A DNA stretch of 64,000 nucleotides from NCBI RefSeq assembly GCF_023093595.1, contig NZ_JALLIK010000096.1, positions 1 through 64,000 on the forward strand, written 5' to 3'. Under the pieces are notes generated by a model. It made no database searches. It was given only the letters and a program-made list of their open reading frames with translations, and had not been told where the DNA came from. This DNA is from Thauera aromatica_A (GTDB taxonomy: Bacteria; Pseudomonadota; Gammaproteobacteria; Burkholderiales; Rhodocyclaceae). The position numbers and the translations under genes were made by a program. This document shows, piece by piece, positions 23,768-31,613 of this stretch (the stretch's first letter is position 1; every line of letters begins with the position of its first letter).

Positions 23768-25743
23768 TCCGAGGCGAGCGCGACCACCGGGTCGAGGCGG
23801 GCGGCCTTGCGTGCGGGCAGGTAGCCGAACACCAGGCCGGTGAGGAAGGCGCAGCTGAAGGCGAGCACCACCGGGGCGAGCGAATACTGCACCGCGGTGC
23901 CGAAGCGGGCGATCAGGGCGGCGCTGCCGAGGCCGACGACGACGCCGATCAGCCCGCCCACCGCCGACACCACCAGGGCCTCGATCAGGAACTGCTGCAG
24001 GATGTTCTTCATGCGCGCGCCGGTGGCCATGCGGATGCCGATCTCGCGGGTGCGCTCGGTGACCGACACCAGCATGATGTTCATCACCCCGATGCCGCCC
24101 ACCAGCAGCGAGATCGCCGCCACCGTGCCGAGCAGGATGGTGAGCGTGTTCTGCGTCTCCGACACGGTGTCGATCACCGAGGCCATGTTGCGGATCTGGA
24201 AGTCCTCGACGCCGTGGCGCGCCAGCAACAGGCTGCTCACCTCGGCCTGGGTGTCGTCGATGCGGGCGACGTCCTCCACGGCGACGGTGACGTTGCGCAG
24301 GAAGCGCTGGCCGGTGATGCGCAGGCTGGCGGTGGTGAAGGGCATGAAGACGACATCGTCCTGGTCCTGGCCCCAGGGGGTGGCGCCCTTCGGCGTCATC
24401 GTGCCGACGACCTGGAAGGGGATGTTGTTGACCAGGACGAACTGGCCGACCGCATCGCCGGCGGGAAACAGCGCCTTGGCCACGGTCTGGCCGAGCACGG
24501 CGACGGTGGCGTAGCGCGCCTCGTCCTCGGCGCTGAAGAAGGTGCCGCTGGCGGGCGCCCAGTTGCGCGCCAGAACGTAGTCGGCCGAGGTGCCGTTGAC
24601 GCTGCTGCGGTGGTCGGTGTTGCCCGCGCGCAGGGTGATCGTGCCGCCCTGCTCGGGCACCGAGGCGAGCACGTTGGGCAGGGCCGCGATCGCGCGCACG
24701 TCCTCGATCACCAGCGTTGCCGGGGCATCGCGGCCGCGGGTGTTGGGCGCGCCGGGGCGCACGGTGAGGAGGTTGGTGCCCATCGCGCTGACCTGGTCGA
24801 TGACCTTCTGCTTCGAGCCGTCGCCGATCGCCAGCATGGCGATCACCGAAGCCACGCCGATGACGATGCCGAGCAGAGTGAGGGTGGTGCGGAACAGGTT
24901 CGCGCGCAGTGCCCGCAGCGCGCTGCGGGTGGCTTCGAGGACGTCGGACAGGGGCGAAGTGCGGTCGACGTGCGGTGCGAAGTCGGGCTCGGGGCCGGGC
25001 GGCGGGCGCGGACCGGGGTCGGCGACGATGTGCCCGTCGCGGATCTCGATGATGCGGCTGGCCTGCTCGGCGACCTCGCGCTCGTGGGTGATGAGGATGA
25101 TCGTGTGGCCGGCCGCGGACAGCTCGCCGAGCAGCTTCATGACGTCGGCGCCGCTCTTGCTGTCGAGCGCGCCGGTGGGCTCGTCGGCGAGGATGATGCG
25201 CCCGCCGTTCATCAGCGCGCGTGCGATCGACACGCGCTGCTGCTGGCCGCCGGAGAGCTGGCCGGGGCGGTGCGCGCTGCGCTCGGCCAGGCCGAGGGTG
25301 GCGAGCAGGTGTTCGGCGCGGGCGTGGCGTTCGGCGCGCGGCATGCCCGAGTAGATCGCCGGCACTTCGACGTTGTCGCGCGCGCTGGCGCCGCCGATCA
25401 GGTTGTAGCTCTGGAACACGAAGCCGAAGGCCTCGCGGCGCAGGCGGGCGAGGCGGTCGCGGTCGAAGCCGGCGACGTCCTCGCCCATGAAGCGGTAGTG
25501 GCCGGCGGTGGGCCGGTCGAGGCAGCCGAGGATGTTCATCAGCGTCGACTTGCCCGAGCCCGAGGCGCCGACGATGGCGACGAACTCACCGGGGTAGATG
25601 GCGAGGTCGATGCCGTGCAGCACGCGGGTCTCGATCTCGCCGTTGATGAAGCTGCGGGTGATGCCGGCGAGCTCGATCAGCGGAGTCGCCGCCGGCGCCG
25701 GTGGCGCTGCGTCCGCGGCGCTCGGAAACGATTCGCGCTTCAT
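23764..25743 (-). CDS. macB: MacB-like ABC transporter (ATPase-permease fusion)
   Basis: 659 residues. The N-terminal ABC domain has Walker A GASGSGKST (59-67), signature LSGGQQQR (163-170) and Walker B IILADEPTGALD. Then comes a first membrane helix (TLTLLGIVIGVASVIAML), a large periplasmic domain (about 300-530), and three C-terminal helices (LGTVAAISLLVGGIGVMNIM, ALVVSAVGGLIGVVVGLG, LAFSCAFLTGLVFGYLPARK). This is the MacB mechanotransmission architecture, used for export of macrolides, peptides or siderophores. With iron genes on both sides siderophore export is possible, but the sequence does not prove it. Confidence 0.93.
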   Translation of the reverse strand: MKRESFPSAADAAPPAPAATPLIELAGITRSFINGEIETRVLHGIDLAIYPGEFVAIVGASGSGKSTLMNILGCLDRPTAGHYRFMGEDVAGFDRDRLARLRREAFGFVFQSYNLIGGASARDNVEVPAIYSGMPRAERHARAEHLLATLGLAERSAHRPGQLSGGQQQRVSIARALMNGGRIILADEPTGALDSKSGADVMKLLGELSAAGHTIILITHEREVAEQASRIIEIRDGHIVADPGPRPPPGPEPDFAPHVDRTSPLSDVLEATRSALRALRANLFRTTLTLLGIVIGVASVIAMLAIGDGSKQKVIDQVSAMGTNLLTVRPGAPNTRGRDAPATLVIEDVRAIAALPNVLASVPEQGGTITLRAGNTDHRSSVNGTSADYVLARNWAPASGTFFSAEDEARYATVAVLGQTVAKALFPAGDAVGQFVLVNNIPFQVVGTMTPKGATPWGQDQDDVVFMPFTTASLRITGQRFLRNVTVAVEDVARIDDTQAEVSSLLLARHGVEDFQIRNMASVIDTVSETQNTLTILLGTVAAISLLVGGIGVMNIMLVSVTERTREIGIRMATGARMKNILQQFLIEALVVSAVGGLIGVVVGLGSAALIARFGTAVQYSLAPVVLAFSCAFLTGLVFGYLPARKAARLDPVVALASE

Positions 25744-27026
25744 AGCCGGGGTGTCCTCTGCGGACGGGCGTCGGCGGCGCCGGCGGTCAGCCCGGAGACC
25801 ACGCGTTCGCCTTCGGCCAGACCCGACAGCACCTGGGCCTGGACGCGGTTGGAGACCCCGAGTTCAATGTTGCGCTCCTCGAGTGTGCCCTGCGCGCCGA
25901 CGACCTTGACCGTTCCTCTGGCCGCAGTGGCGGATGGGACGGTTGCGCCCGGGCGGGAACCGCCCCGTCCGCTGCCCGGGCCGCCGGCGCTGGCGCGCGG
26001 ACCGGCCTGCGCCGGGTGCGCGGCGCCCTGGGCGAGCGCCGCCATCGGGATCAGCAGCGCGTCTTCGGCCTTCGCGACGACGAAGAACACCTGCGCGGTC
26101 ATCTGCGTCATCAGCCGGCCGTCGGCGTTGGGGACGTCGAACAAGGCGTTGTAGAGCACGACGTTGTTGGTCACGGTGGGGGTCGGCTCGATCTTTTCGA
26201 GCTTCCCGTACCAGCGCTTGCCGCTGCCGCCGAGGGTCGTGAAGTAGGCTTCCATGCCCAGCTTGAGGCGACCGATGTCGGCCTCGGAGACCTGGGTCTG
26301 GACCGTCATCGTGCTCAGGTCGGCGATGCGCATCACCACCGGGGCCTGCTGGTTGGTGTTCAGGGTCTGGCCCTGGCGGGCGGTGATCGACACCACCGTG
26401 CCCTTCATCGGCGACAGAATGCGGGCGTACTGGAGGTTGGCTTCGTCGGCGCGCAGGGTCGATTCGATCTGCTCGATCTGGGCGTGCAGGGCCTCGAGCT
26501 GGGCGGCGGCCGACTGCGCCGTGGCTTCGGCGGTCTGCAGGCTTTCCGCGGTGGTGGCGTCTTCGGCGATCAGCGCCTGCTGGCGGCGCAGCTGGATGCG
26601 GGCGAGCGCGAGCTGGGCTTCACGGTCCTTGAGCTGGGCGCGCAGGTTGCCCAACTGGGCGCGGGAGGCGTCCACCCGGGCACGGTAGACGGTGGGGTCG
26701 ATGTCGGCGAGCGGCTGGCCTTCCTCGACTTCGCTGCCCACTTCGACGTGGATCCGCTCGAGCTGGCCCGAAACCTGGGCGCCGACATCGACGTAGTCGC
26801 GCGGCTGTAGCGTGCCGGTGGCGGTGACCACGTCCTCCACCGTGCCGCGCTGGACGCTGGCGAACTGGTAGGCGGCGAGCGGTTCACGCTCGCCGAAGAG
26901 ATGCGGCCAGGCCAGCCAGGCGATGGCGGCCAGAATTGCTGCGGTGGCCGCCAGCAGCGCCCGGCGCCAGCGCGGTGCGGCGGGACGGGAAGGAATGGGG
27001 CGGGAAGAGGAGGGGACGGTGTTCAT
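25740..27026 (-). CDS. macA: MacA-like periplasmic adaptor (membrane fusion protein)
   Basis: 428 residues. One N-terminal membrane helix (RALLAATAAILAAIAWLAWP). The lipoyl/barrel-sandwich halves are TGTLQPRDYVDVGAQVSGQL and LSPMKGTVVSITARQGQTLN, separated by a coiled-coil hairpin (about 100-215). A beta-barrel domain follows. Near residues 345-385 is a Gly/Ser/Pro-rich insert (AGGPGSGRGGSRPGATVPSA) before the last domain, unusual for the family. The start at 27026 was chosen over an upstream frame. It overlaps macB by 4 bases. The divergent gene is an Irr-like regulator. Confidence 0.93.
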   Translation of the reverse strand: MNTVPSSSRPIPSRPAAPRWRRALLAATAAILAAIAWLAWPHLFGEREPLAAYQFASVQRGTVEDVVTATGTLQPRDYVDVGAQVSGQLERIHVEVGSEVEEGQPLADIDPTVYRARVDASRAQLGNLRAQLKDREAQLALARIQLRRQQALIAEDATTAESLQTAEATAQSAAAQLEALHAQIEQIESTLRADEANLQYARILSPMKGTVVSITARQGQTLNTNQQAPVVMRIADLSTMTVQTQVSEADIGRLKLGMEAYFTTLGGSGKRWYGKLEKIEPTPTVTNNVVLYNALFDVPNADGRLMTQMTAQVFFVVAKAEDALLIPMAALAQGAAHPAQAGPRASAGGPGSGRGGSRPGATVPSATAARGTVKVVGAQGTLEERNIELGVSNRVQAQVLSGLAEGERVVSGLTAGAADARPQRTPRL

Positions 27027-27307
27027 CGTGGTCCGGAAGTGATGCCGGGGAGGCGGTGGAATGCTCGAGAGCCGTATGCCGGGCCGTGCGTTGAACTGCT
27101 CGTCGGCCTGCCCGACTCCGGTGAGCATAGCCGCAGGAGGGCTGGCGTTTTGTATCGGAATGCAGACCGCGGCGGAGGGGAAGGGGTTCTCACGGTGCTG
27201 CGCATTGACAGGAGCCGATGCGAAGGTTCAGCATTAGACATAATCCGAAAAACAACCGGCAGGCCATGCAGCTGCAGCCAGGCCGGCTCCACGCCACTGT
27301 GAATCAG

Positions 27308-27826
27308 ATGAATCCCTATTTCGCCACCGATGCCACTGCCGATTCCGCCGGCGCAGATTCTCCTCTGGATGCCGCGGCCGGTATTGCCATTGCCGAGGGC
27401 GTCGATTGCACCGCCGACGCCATTGCCTGCCTGCGCCGCGCGGGGGTGCCCGTGACCCAGCAGCGGGTCGAGATCGCCCGCGTGCTGTTCGAAGCTCCGG
27501 TGCACCTGTGCGCCGAGCAGGTGTGGGACCGCGTACGGGAACGCACGCCGGAAACTTCGCGCGCCACCGTGTACAACACGCTGCGCCTGTTTACCGAGCT
27601 GAAGCTGATCCGCGAGCTCAGCGTCGACCCTCAGCGCATGTTCTACGATTCGACCACGGCGCCGCATTTCCATCTGTACAACGTCGATACCGGTGAGCTC
27701 CGTGACCTGGCCGAGGACGAGCTGACCGTGCTCGGTCGCCCGCGCCTGCCGGAAGGGGTCGAACTGCAGGAGATCGACGTCGTCGTCCGGGTGCGCAGCC
27801 GGCCGGGGCACACGGCGCGCGCCTGA
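27308..27826 (+). CDS. Fur-family regulator of the Irr type
   Basis: 172 residues from ATG 27308. A winged-helix domain (AIACLRRAGVPVTQQRVEIA, SRATVYNTLRLFTELKLI) is followed by a short dimer/metal domain with APHFHLYNVDTGEL. It lacks the Cys pairs of Fur/Zur, as Irr-like proteins do; Irr senses haem and iron status. An alternative start at 27218 has a better ribosome site (AGGAG) but would add 30 non-conserved residues from AT-richer DNA. It is divergent from macAB and convergent with the tonB-exb operon. Confidence 0.82.
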   Translation: MNPYFATDATADSAGADSPLDAAAGIAIAEGVDCTADAIACLRRAGVPVTQQRVEIARVLFEAPVHLCAEQVWDRVRERTPETSRATVYNTLRLFTELKLIRELSVDPQRMFYDSTTAPHFHLYNVDTGELRDLAEDELTVLGRPRLPEGVELQEIDVVVRVRSRPGHTARA

Positions 27827-27923
27827 GCGGCGGGCGGGGCGACTCCGTCCGCGCGACTGTGCTCCGTCCGCCGCAGGGCAGGCGAGGCCCAGGCGGGCAT
27901 CACTGAAGCAGGCATCACCGAAT

Positions 27924-27964
27924 GCGACGAGGGGCGTCCCAGCGATGGCGGCGCCCCTCGTCGC
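27924..27964. terminator. Perfect 13-bp hairpin between convergent irr-like and exbD genes
   Basis: GCGACGAGGGGCG (27924-27936) and CGCCCCTCGTCGC (27952-27964) are exact complements with a 15-base loop. No T-run follows on either strand, so it may act as a weak or Rho-assisted terminator, or protect mRNA ends. Confidence 0.55.
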
Positions 27965-27998
27965 GTTCGGCGGCGGATTTTCCCGCGCTCGTCGGCGC

Positions 27999-28415
27999 TC
28001 AGGGCTCCGGTACGGTGATGAAGCCCATTTTCTCGACGCCGGCGTTGCGCGCTTCGCTCATCACTTCGGCGATCACTTCGTAGCGCGTGCCGCGGTCGGC
28101 GCGCAGGTGCAGTTCGGGTTGCGGCATGCGGGCGGCGGCAGCAGCGAGGCGGGCGGGCAGCGCGGCCTTGTCGAGCGCCTCGTTGTTCCAGTACAGCTTG
28201 CCGGCCTCGTCGAGGGCGAGGGTGACGGTTTCGGGCTTTTCCGGGTTCGGTGCGCTGGACGCCCGGGGCAGATCGATCTTGACCGAATGGGTCAGCAGTG
28301 GTGCGGTGATCATGAACACGATCAGCAGCACCAGCATGACGTCGATCAGCGGCACCATGTTGATGTCGCTCTGCAGCGGGCGGGTGTCGCCCTGGTCGAA
28401 TCCACCGAAGGCCAT
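27999..28415 (-). CDS. exbD: ExbD-family energy transducer for TonB
   Basis: 138 residues. One membrane helix with the conserved Asp (INMVPLIDVMLVLLIVFMIT) and a periplasmic domain (ELHLRADRGTRYEVIAEVMS). It works with ExbB to energise TonB. The start overlaps the exbB stop by one base. It is the last gene of the hemP-bfd-bfr-tonB-exbB-exbD run; context separates it from the tolR copy at 8.0-8.4 kb. Confidence 0.93.
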   Translation of the reverse strand: MAFGGFDQGDTRPLQSDINMVPLIDVMLVLLIVFMITAPLLTHSVKIDLPRASSAPNPEKPETVTLALDEAGKLYWNNEALDKAALPARLAAAAARMPQPELHLRADRGTRYEVIAEVMSEARNAGVEKMGFITVPEP

Positions 28416-29173
28416 CACGCCGCTCCGCTGGCGGGGAGCGCCGCGGCTGCGGCGGCGGCCGGCGCCTCGTGGCCCGCGGCGAGCGGGGCGATGCGCGAGC
28501 CGGTCGAGAACCAGGCGTGCAGATCGTGGGCGAAGGCGTCGAGCTCGGACAGTTCGACGCGGTTGGCGCGGGTGATGGCGTTGTAGGCGAGCACCGCGGG
28601 AATGGCGACGAAGAGGCCGAAGGCGGTCATGATCAGGGCTTCGCCGACCGGGCCGGCGACCTTGTCGAGCGTGGCCATGCCGGAGACGCTGATGTTGACC
28701 AGCGCGTGGTAGATCCCCCACACCGTGCCGAACAGGCCGATGAACGGGGCGGTGGAGCCGATCGAGGCGAGCACGGTGAGACCGGACTCGAGCGCCGCGG
28801 TCGACAGCGCGATCGACTTGCGCAGCGCGCGGGTGATGACTTCGTCGGCGTCGAGCTTGCCTCCCAGGGTGTCGCCGCGGGTGTGGCGGCGGACGTGCTG
28901 GGCGGCGGCGGCGCCTTGCTGGGCGAGCGCCTCGAAAGGCGATTCCGGCGCCTGGAGCTGCAGCCGGTGCAGCCCCGATTCGAGGTCGGGCGCGGCCCAG
29001 AACGCTTCCACCGCGCCGGCATGGCGGCGGGCGCGCAGCTGGCGCAGCAGGCGGGCGAGGATGAGGTACCAGCTGGTGACCGACATCAGCAGCAGGGCGA
29101 GCGCCACGGCGCGGATGAGGGTGTCGGACTGCCCCCACAGGTGGGCGAGGCCGAAGGCCTGTGAACTCTCCAT
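28415..29173 (-). CDS. exbB: ExbB-family proton-channel subunit
   Basis: 252 residues, MotA/TolQ/ExbB family. Three helices: AVALALLLMSVTSWYLILAR near the N-terminus, and VLASIGSTAPFIGLFGTVWG and GEALIMTAFGLFVAIPAVLA in the C-terminal half. An Ala-rich tail (ALPASGAA) ends it. It lies 2 bases after tonB. Partner of ExbD and TonB in driving outer-membrane receptors such as the one at 20-22 kb. Confidence 0.94.
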   Translation of the reverse strand: MESSQAFGLAHLWGQSDTLIRAVALALLLMSVTSWYLILARLLRQLRARRHAGAVEAFWAAPDLESGLHRLQLQAPESPFEALAQQGAAAAQHVRRHTRGDTLGGKLDADEVITRALRKSIALSTAALESGLTVLASIGSTAPFIGLFGTVWGIYHALVNISVSGMATLDKVAGPVGEALIMTAFGLFVAIPAVLAYNAITRANRVELSELDAFAHDLHAWFSTGSRIAPLAAGHEAPAAAAAAALPASGAA

Positions 29174-29175
29174 GT

Positions 29176-29994
29176 TCAGCTTCCTTGCAGTTTGAAAACG
29201 ATGGGAACGAGGACCCAGGCCTCGACCGCCTGTTCGCCCCGACGTGCGGGGACGAAACGCCAGCGGGCGACGGCGTCCTGGGCTGCGCGGTCGAGGCGTT
29301 CGGAGCCCGACGTGGTGCGCAATTCGATGCGAGCCGGCAGTCCATCGGCCGACACCAGCACGCGCAGCATCACCTGGCCTTCCTCGCGCATGCGCCGTGA
29401 CAGCATCGGGTATGCGGGGGCGGGGTTGTTCAGATAGGCGGCGTCGAAGCGGGCCGCGGTGAGCGGCGCCGGCGCGGCAGCAGGCGCCGCACGGGGGGCT
29501 GCCGCCGGGGGGAGCGGAGCGGGCTCGGCGGCCGGGGGCGGAGCGGCCTCGGTGATCTGGGGCGGCGCGGCCGGGGATTCGGTCACCGGTGCCGGTGGCG
29601 GGCGCTTGGCGAGCGGCTTGGGGCGCGGCTTCGGTGGTGCCGGCTTCGGTGGCGTCGGCTCGGGGCGCTGCACCTTGGGCGGCGGCTCGGGGGCGGGAGC
29701 GACAGCTGGTTGGGGCTCGGCCTGCGGGGCAGCGATCAGGGCCACCTGCACCGGCATCGGCTCCGGCAGCTCGATCTTGTTCATGCCGAAGTGGACCAGG
29801 GCGCCGAGCGCGGCGGCGTGGACGAGGGCGACCAGGCTGGCGAGCGCGATCCGTCCCGGCGTCCGTGCGGCCAGGCGCACGCCGGGACGGCGTGCAGCGA
29901 CGGTGCCCGGGGGCGGCATCAAGGTCTGGTTGGGGCGTGTGGCGGGGGGAGGATAAAGCGGCAAGTTCGGAAGAGCGTGAGCGGCAGGGTGCAT
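29176..29994 (-). CDS. tonB: TonB, energy transducer for outer-membrane receptors
   Basis: 272 residues. A membrane helix (IALASLVALVHAAALGALVH, about 49-70) follows an unusually long cytoplasmic N-terminus. A start at 29919 (MPPPGTV) would remove 25 residues, and neither start has a clear ribosome site. The periplasmic spacer is Pro-rich (KPAPPKPRPKPLAKRPPP). The C-terminal TonB domain contains YLNNPAPAYPMLSRRMREEG and ends in VLVPIVFKL. It leads into exbB-exbD. Confidence 0.92.
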   Translation of the reverse strand: MHPAAHALPNLPLYPPPATRPNQTLMPPPGTVAARRPGVRLAARTPGRIALASLVALVHAAALGALVHFGMNKIELPEPMPVQVALIAAPQAEPQPAVAPAPEPPPKVQRPEPTPPKPAPPKPRPKPLAKRPPPAPVTESPAAPPQITEAAPPPAAEPAPLPPAAAPRAAPAAAPAPLTAARFDAAYLNNPAPAYPMLSRRMREEGQVMLRVLVSADGLPARIELRTTSGSERLDRAAQDAVARWRFVPARRGEQAVEAWVLVPIVFKLQGS

Positions 29995-30042
29995 GGGGGC
30001 GGATGAAGGACGGCCCCGTTGCCGGGGCCGCGGGTCATGGAT

Positions 30043-30522
30043 TCAGGATGCGCCGTGCTCCATCTGGGACTGCAGGTAGTTCTGCAGGCCGACGCTGTCG
30101 ATCAGGCCGAGCTGGGTCTCGAGATAGTCGATGTGCTCTTCGGTATCTTCGAGGATGTGCTCGAACAGCTCGCGGGACACGTAGTCGCGACAGGATTCGC
30201 AATAGGCGACCGCTTCGAGCAGGCTGTCGCGCCCGCCTTGTTCGAGCTTGAGGTCGCCCTGCATGCACTCGGCGACGTTTTCGCCGATCAGCAGCTTGTT
30301 CAGGTTCTGCAGGTTGGGCAGGCCTTCGAGGAACAGGATGCGCTCGATCAGCGCATCGGCGTGCTTCATTTCCTCGATGGATTCCTCGTATTCGTGCTTG
30401 CCGAGCCGCCCGAAGCCCCAGTTCTTGTACATGCGGGCATGGAGGAAGTACTGGTTGACCGCGGTGAGTTCGATGGTGAGTTGCCTGTTGAGGAACTGGA
30501 TGACTTTCTTATCGCCTTTCAT
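30043..30522 (-). CDS. bfr: Bacterioferritin
   Basis: 159 residues, 24-mer iron-storage protein with haem at Met52. Ferroxidase ligands by E. coli numbering: Glu18 (TIELT), Glu51 and His54 (EEMKHAD), Glu94 (LKLEQ) and His130 (EEHID) are present. Position 127, normally the Glu of ExxH, reads Thr (LEDTEEHID). That may weaken or shift the iron site, or the neighbouring Glu may take over. The length and C-terminus (LQNYLQSQM) are typical. The bfd stop overlaps its start (ATGA), so storage and release functions are coupled. Confidence 0.95.
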   Translation of the reverse strand: MKGDKKVIQFLNRQLTIELTAVNQYFLHARMYKNWGFGRLGKHEYEESIEEMKHADALIERILFLEGLPNLQNLNKLLIGENVAECMQGDLKLEQGGRDSLLEAVAYCESCRDYVSRELFEHILEDTEEHIDYLETQLGLIDSVGLQNYLQSQMEHGAS

Positions 30523-30758
30523 GATGCCTCCAGAGCAAGGGACTGCGAGGAACCGGCGTGTACCGTATGCACCGCCGGGGCCGGTCTGGGCGGCTCGCAC
30601 AGCGCTGCGCGCAGGCAATCCTGGGCGCAGCGCGCGCAGCGACCGCACTCCGCGCTGACCCCGAGCTGGTGGCGCAGGTGGCGCAGAGAGGTGGCGCCGG
30701 CGCGAACGGCCTGGTCGATCTGGCGTTCGGTCACCGCGTTGCACACACAGACATACAT
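30519..30758 (-). CDS. bfd: Bacterioferritin-associated ferredoxin
   Basis: 79 residues. A small [2Fe-2S] protein that reduces bacterioferritin to release iron. The four Cys are in MYVCVCNAV and ECGRCARC (CxC plus CxxC), followed by a non-conserved tail of about 25 residues (from PPRPAPAVHT) longer than usual. The gene overlaps bfr by 4 bases and follows hemP by 41 bases. Confidence 0.94.
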   Translation of the reverse strand: MYVCVCNAVTERQIDQAVRAGATSLRHLRHQLGVSAECGRCARCAQDCLRAALCEPPRPAPAVHTVHAGSSQSLALEAS

Positions 30759-30799
30759 AGTCTAGCCTCGTTCTCGAGTCCTGCCCCGGTATGGGGCGA

Positions 30800-31006
30800 T
30801 TACTTGGTCAGGATCAGCTTGCCGCTGCGGGTGGCGCGCAGCACGTAGCGGCTGCCCTCATGCTCGATCGCCACCGCCCTGCGGCCGGCGAGCAGGCTCC
30901 GGCTGTCGAGGGCGTTCTCCTGGAAGTCGGAAGGGGCGGCTTCGAGGGGCGCCGGCGTGCAGCCGGGCGGGGACGACGGGTGAGGCGTCGGCGGCGATGC
31001 AGTCAT
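30800..31006 (-). CDS. hemP: Hemin uptake protein HemP
   Basis: 68 residues. The C-terminal half (LDSRSLLAGRRAVAIEHEGS, YVLRATRSGKLILTK) is the HemP/HmuP domain, a small regulator or accessory of haem uptake under Fur control. The N-terminal 30 residues are Pro-rich and variable. ATG 31006 was chosen over a TTG at 31021; neither has a strong ribosome site. It is the first gene of the iron operon, behind a 21-bp palindrome. Confidence 0.9.
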   Translation of the reverse strand: MTASPPTPHPSSPPGCTPAPLEAAPSDFQENALDSRSLLAGRRAVAIEHEGSRYVLRATRSGKLILTK

Positions 31007-31021
31007 GGCGATTGTTTTCAA

Positions 31022-31042
31022 TAATAGGAATGATTCGTATTA
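31022..31042 (-). promoter_or_regulatory. Fur-type palindrome upstream of hemP
   Basis: A 21-bp near-perfect palindrome with outer arms TAATA/TATTA and inner arms GAAT/ATTC, 18 of 21 positions symmetric. It sits about 16 bases before the hemP ATG, in an AT-rich island. The position and symmetry suit a Fur operator controlling hemP-bfd-bfr-tonB-exbB-exbD. Confidence 0.7.
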
Positions 31043-31154
31043 GAGCACAAGGCCGGCAAGAGGGCAACTGCACGCAGCCGCCTGCGCCCGGCAAGGCGCG
31101 CAGCGGGTGCGGCAGGCGGATCGGGGGCGAGCCGAGGGGCGCAGCGGCGGGCGT

Positions 31155-31613
31155 CTACTCGAGCCGCAGGAGGATGTGCAACTGCGGGCTGTCGGCGGCC
31201 TCCAGCGGCAGGTAGGCGATGGCGCCGGGAATCTCGCCGAGCAGGCGGCGGGCGGCGGCGACGTCCGCCGCTTCGCGCGGAGGCTGGGCACGGCCGGTGA
31301 ACACCAGGCGCGACCAGTAGGCACGGATCTGGCTCGGATTCTTGCCGGTCAGCCCGAGGTAGAAGCGGTCGCGCTCGGCGCCGGCCGGCAGGTCGATGAG
31401 TTGCACCGCGGTGCCGTCGGACAGGTTGCTGCGCCGGCCGAGGTAGAGCTGCTCGGCGGTATCGCGGTCGAGCGCGGTGACCGGCCCGGTGGCGGCGCTC
31501 ACCAGCGCGAGCGGAGTCTGGGCGTGGCTGCCCGGTGCCGGGGCGCAGGCGAGCACGGCGGTCAGCGCCAGCCGGAGCCCCCAACGGTGAAAAACGTGCT
31601 CAGAAAACGACAT
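31155..31613 (-). CDS. Small periplasmic PBP-like protein (phosphate-binding-type fold)
   Basis: 152 residues. A signal peptide (LRLALTAVLACAPAPGSHA) precedes a fragment of a PstS-like substrate-binding domain: VTALDRDTAEQLYLGRRSNL, AERDRFYLGLTGKNPSQIRA, YWSRLVFTGRAQPPRE and IPGAIAYLP. These small proteins are annotated as phosphate ABC transporter substrate-binding-like but have no transporter here. The start lies 14 bases inside the end of the porin gene. It is last in a GGDEF/EAL-porin-PBP set, so it may be a ligand sensor for the signalling protein. Confidence 0.75.
   Translation of the reverse strand: MSFSEHVFHRWGLRLALTAVLACAPAPGSHAQTPLALVSAATGPVTALDRDTAEQLYLGRRSNLSDGTAVQLIDLPAGAERDRFYLGLTGKNPSQIRAYWSRLVFTGRAQPPREAADVAAARRLLGEIPGAIAYLPLEAADSPQLHILLRLE

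Noticed and set aside
27218..27307. Longer N-terminus for the Irr-like protein
   Set aside because: The extension has a good ribosome site but AT-richer, non-conserved codons; the ATG at 27308 is preferred, with doubt stated in the entry.
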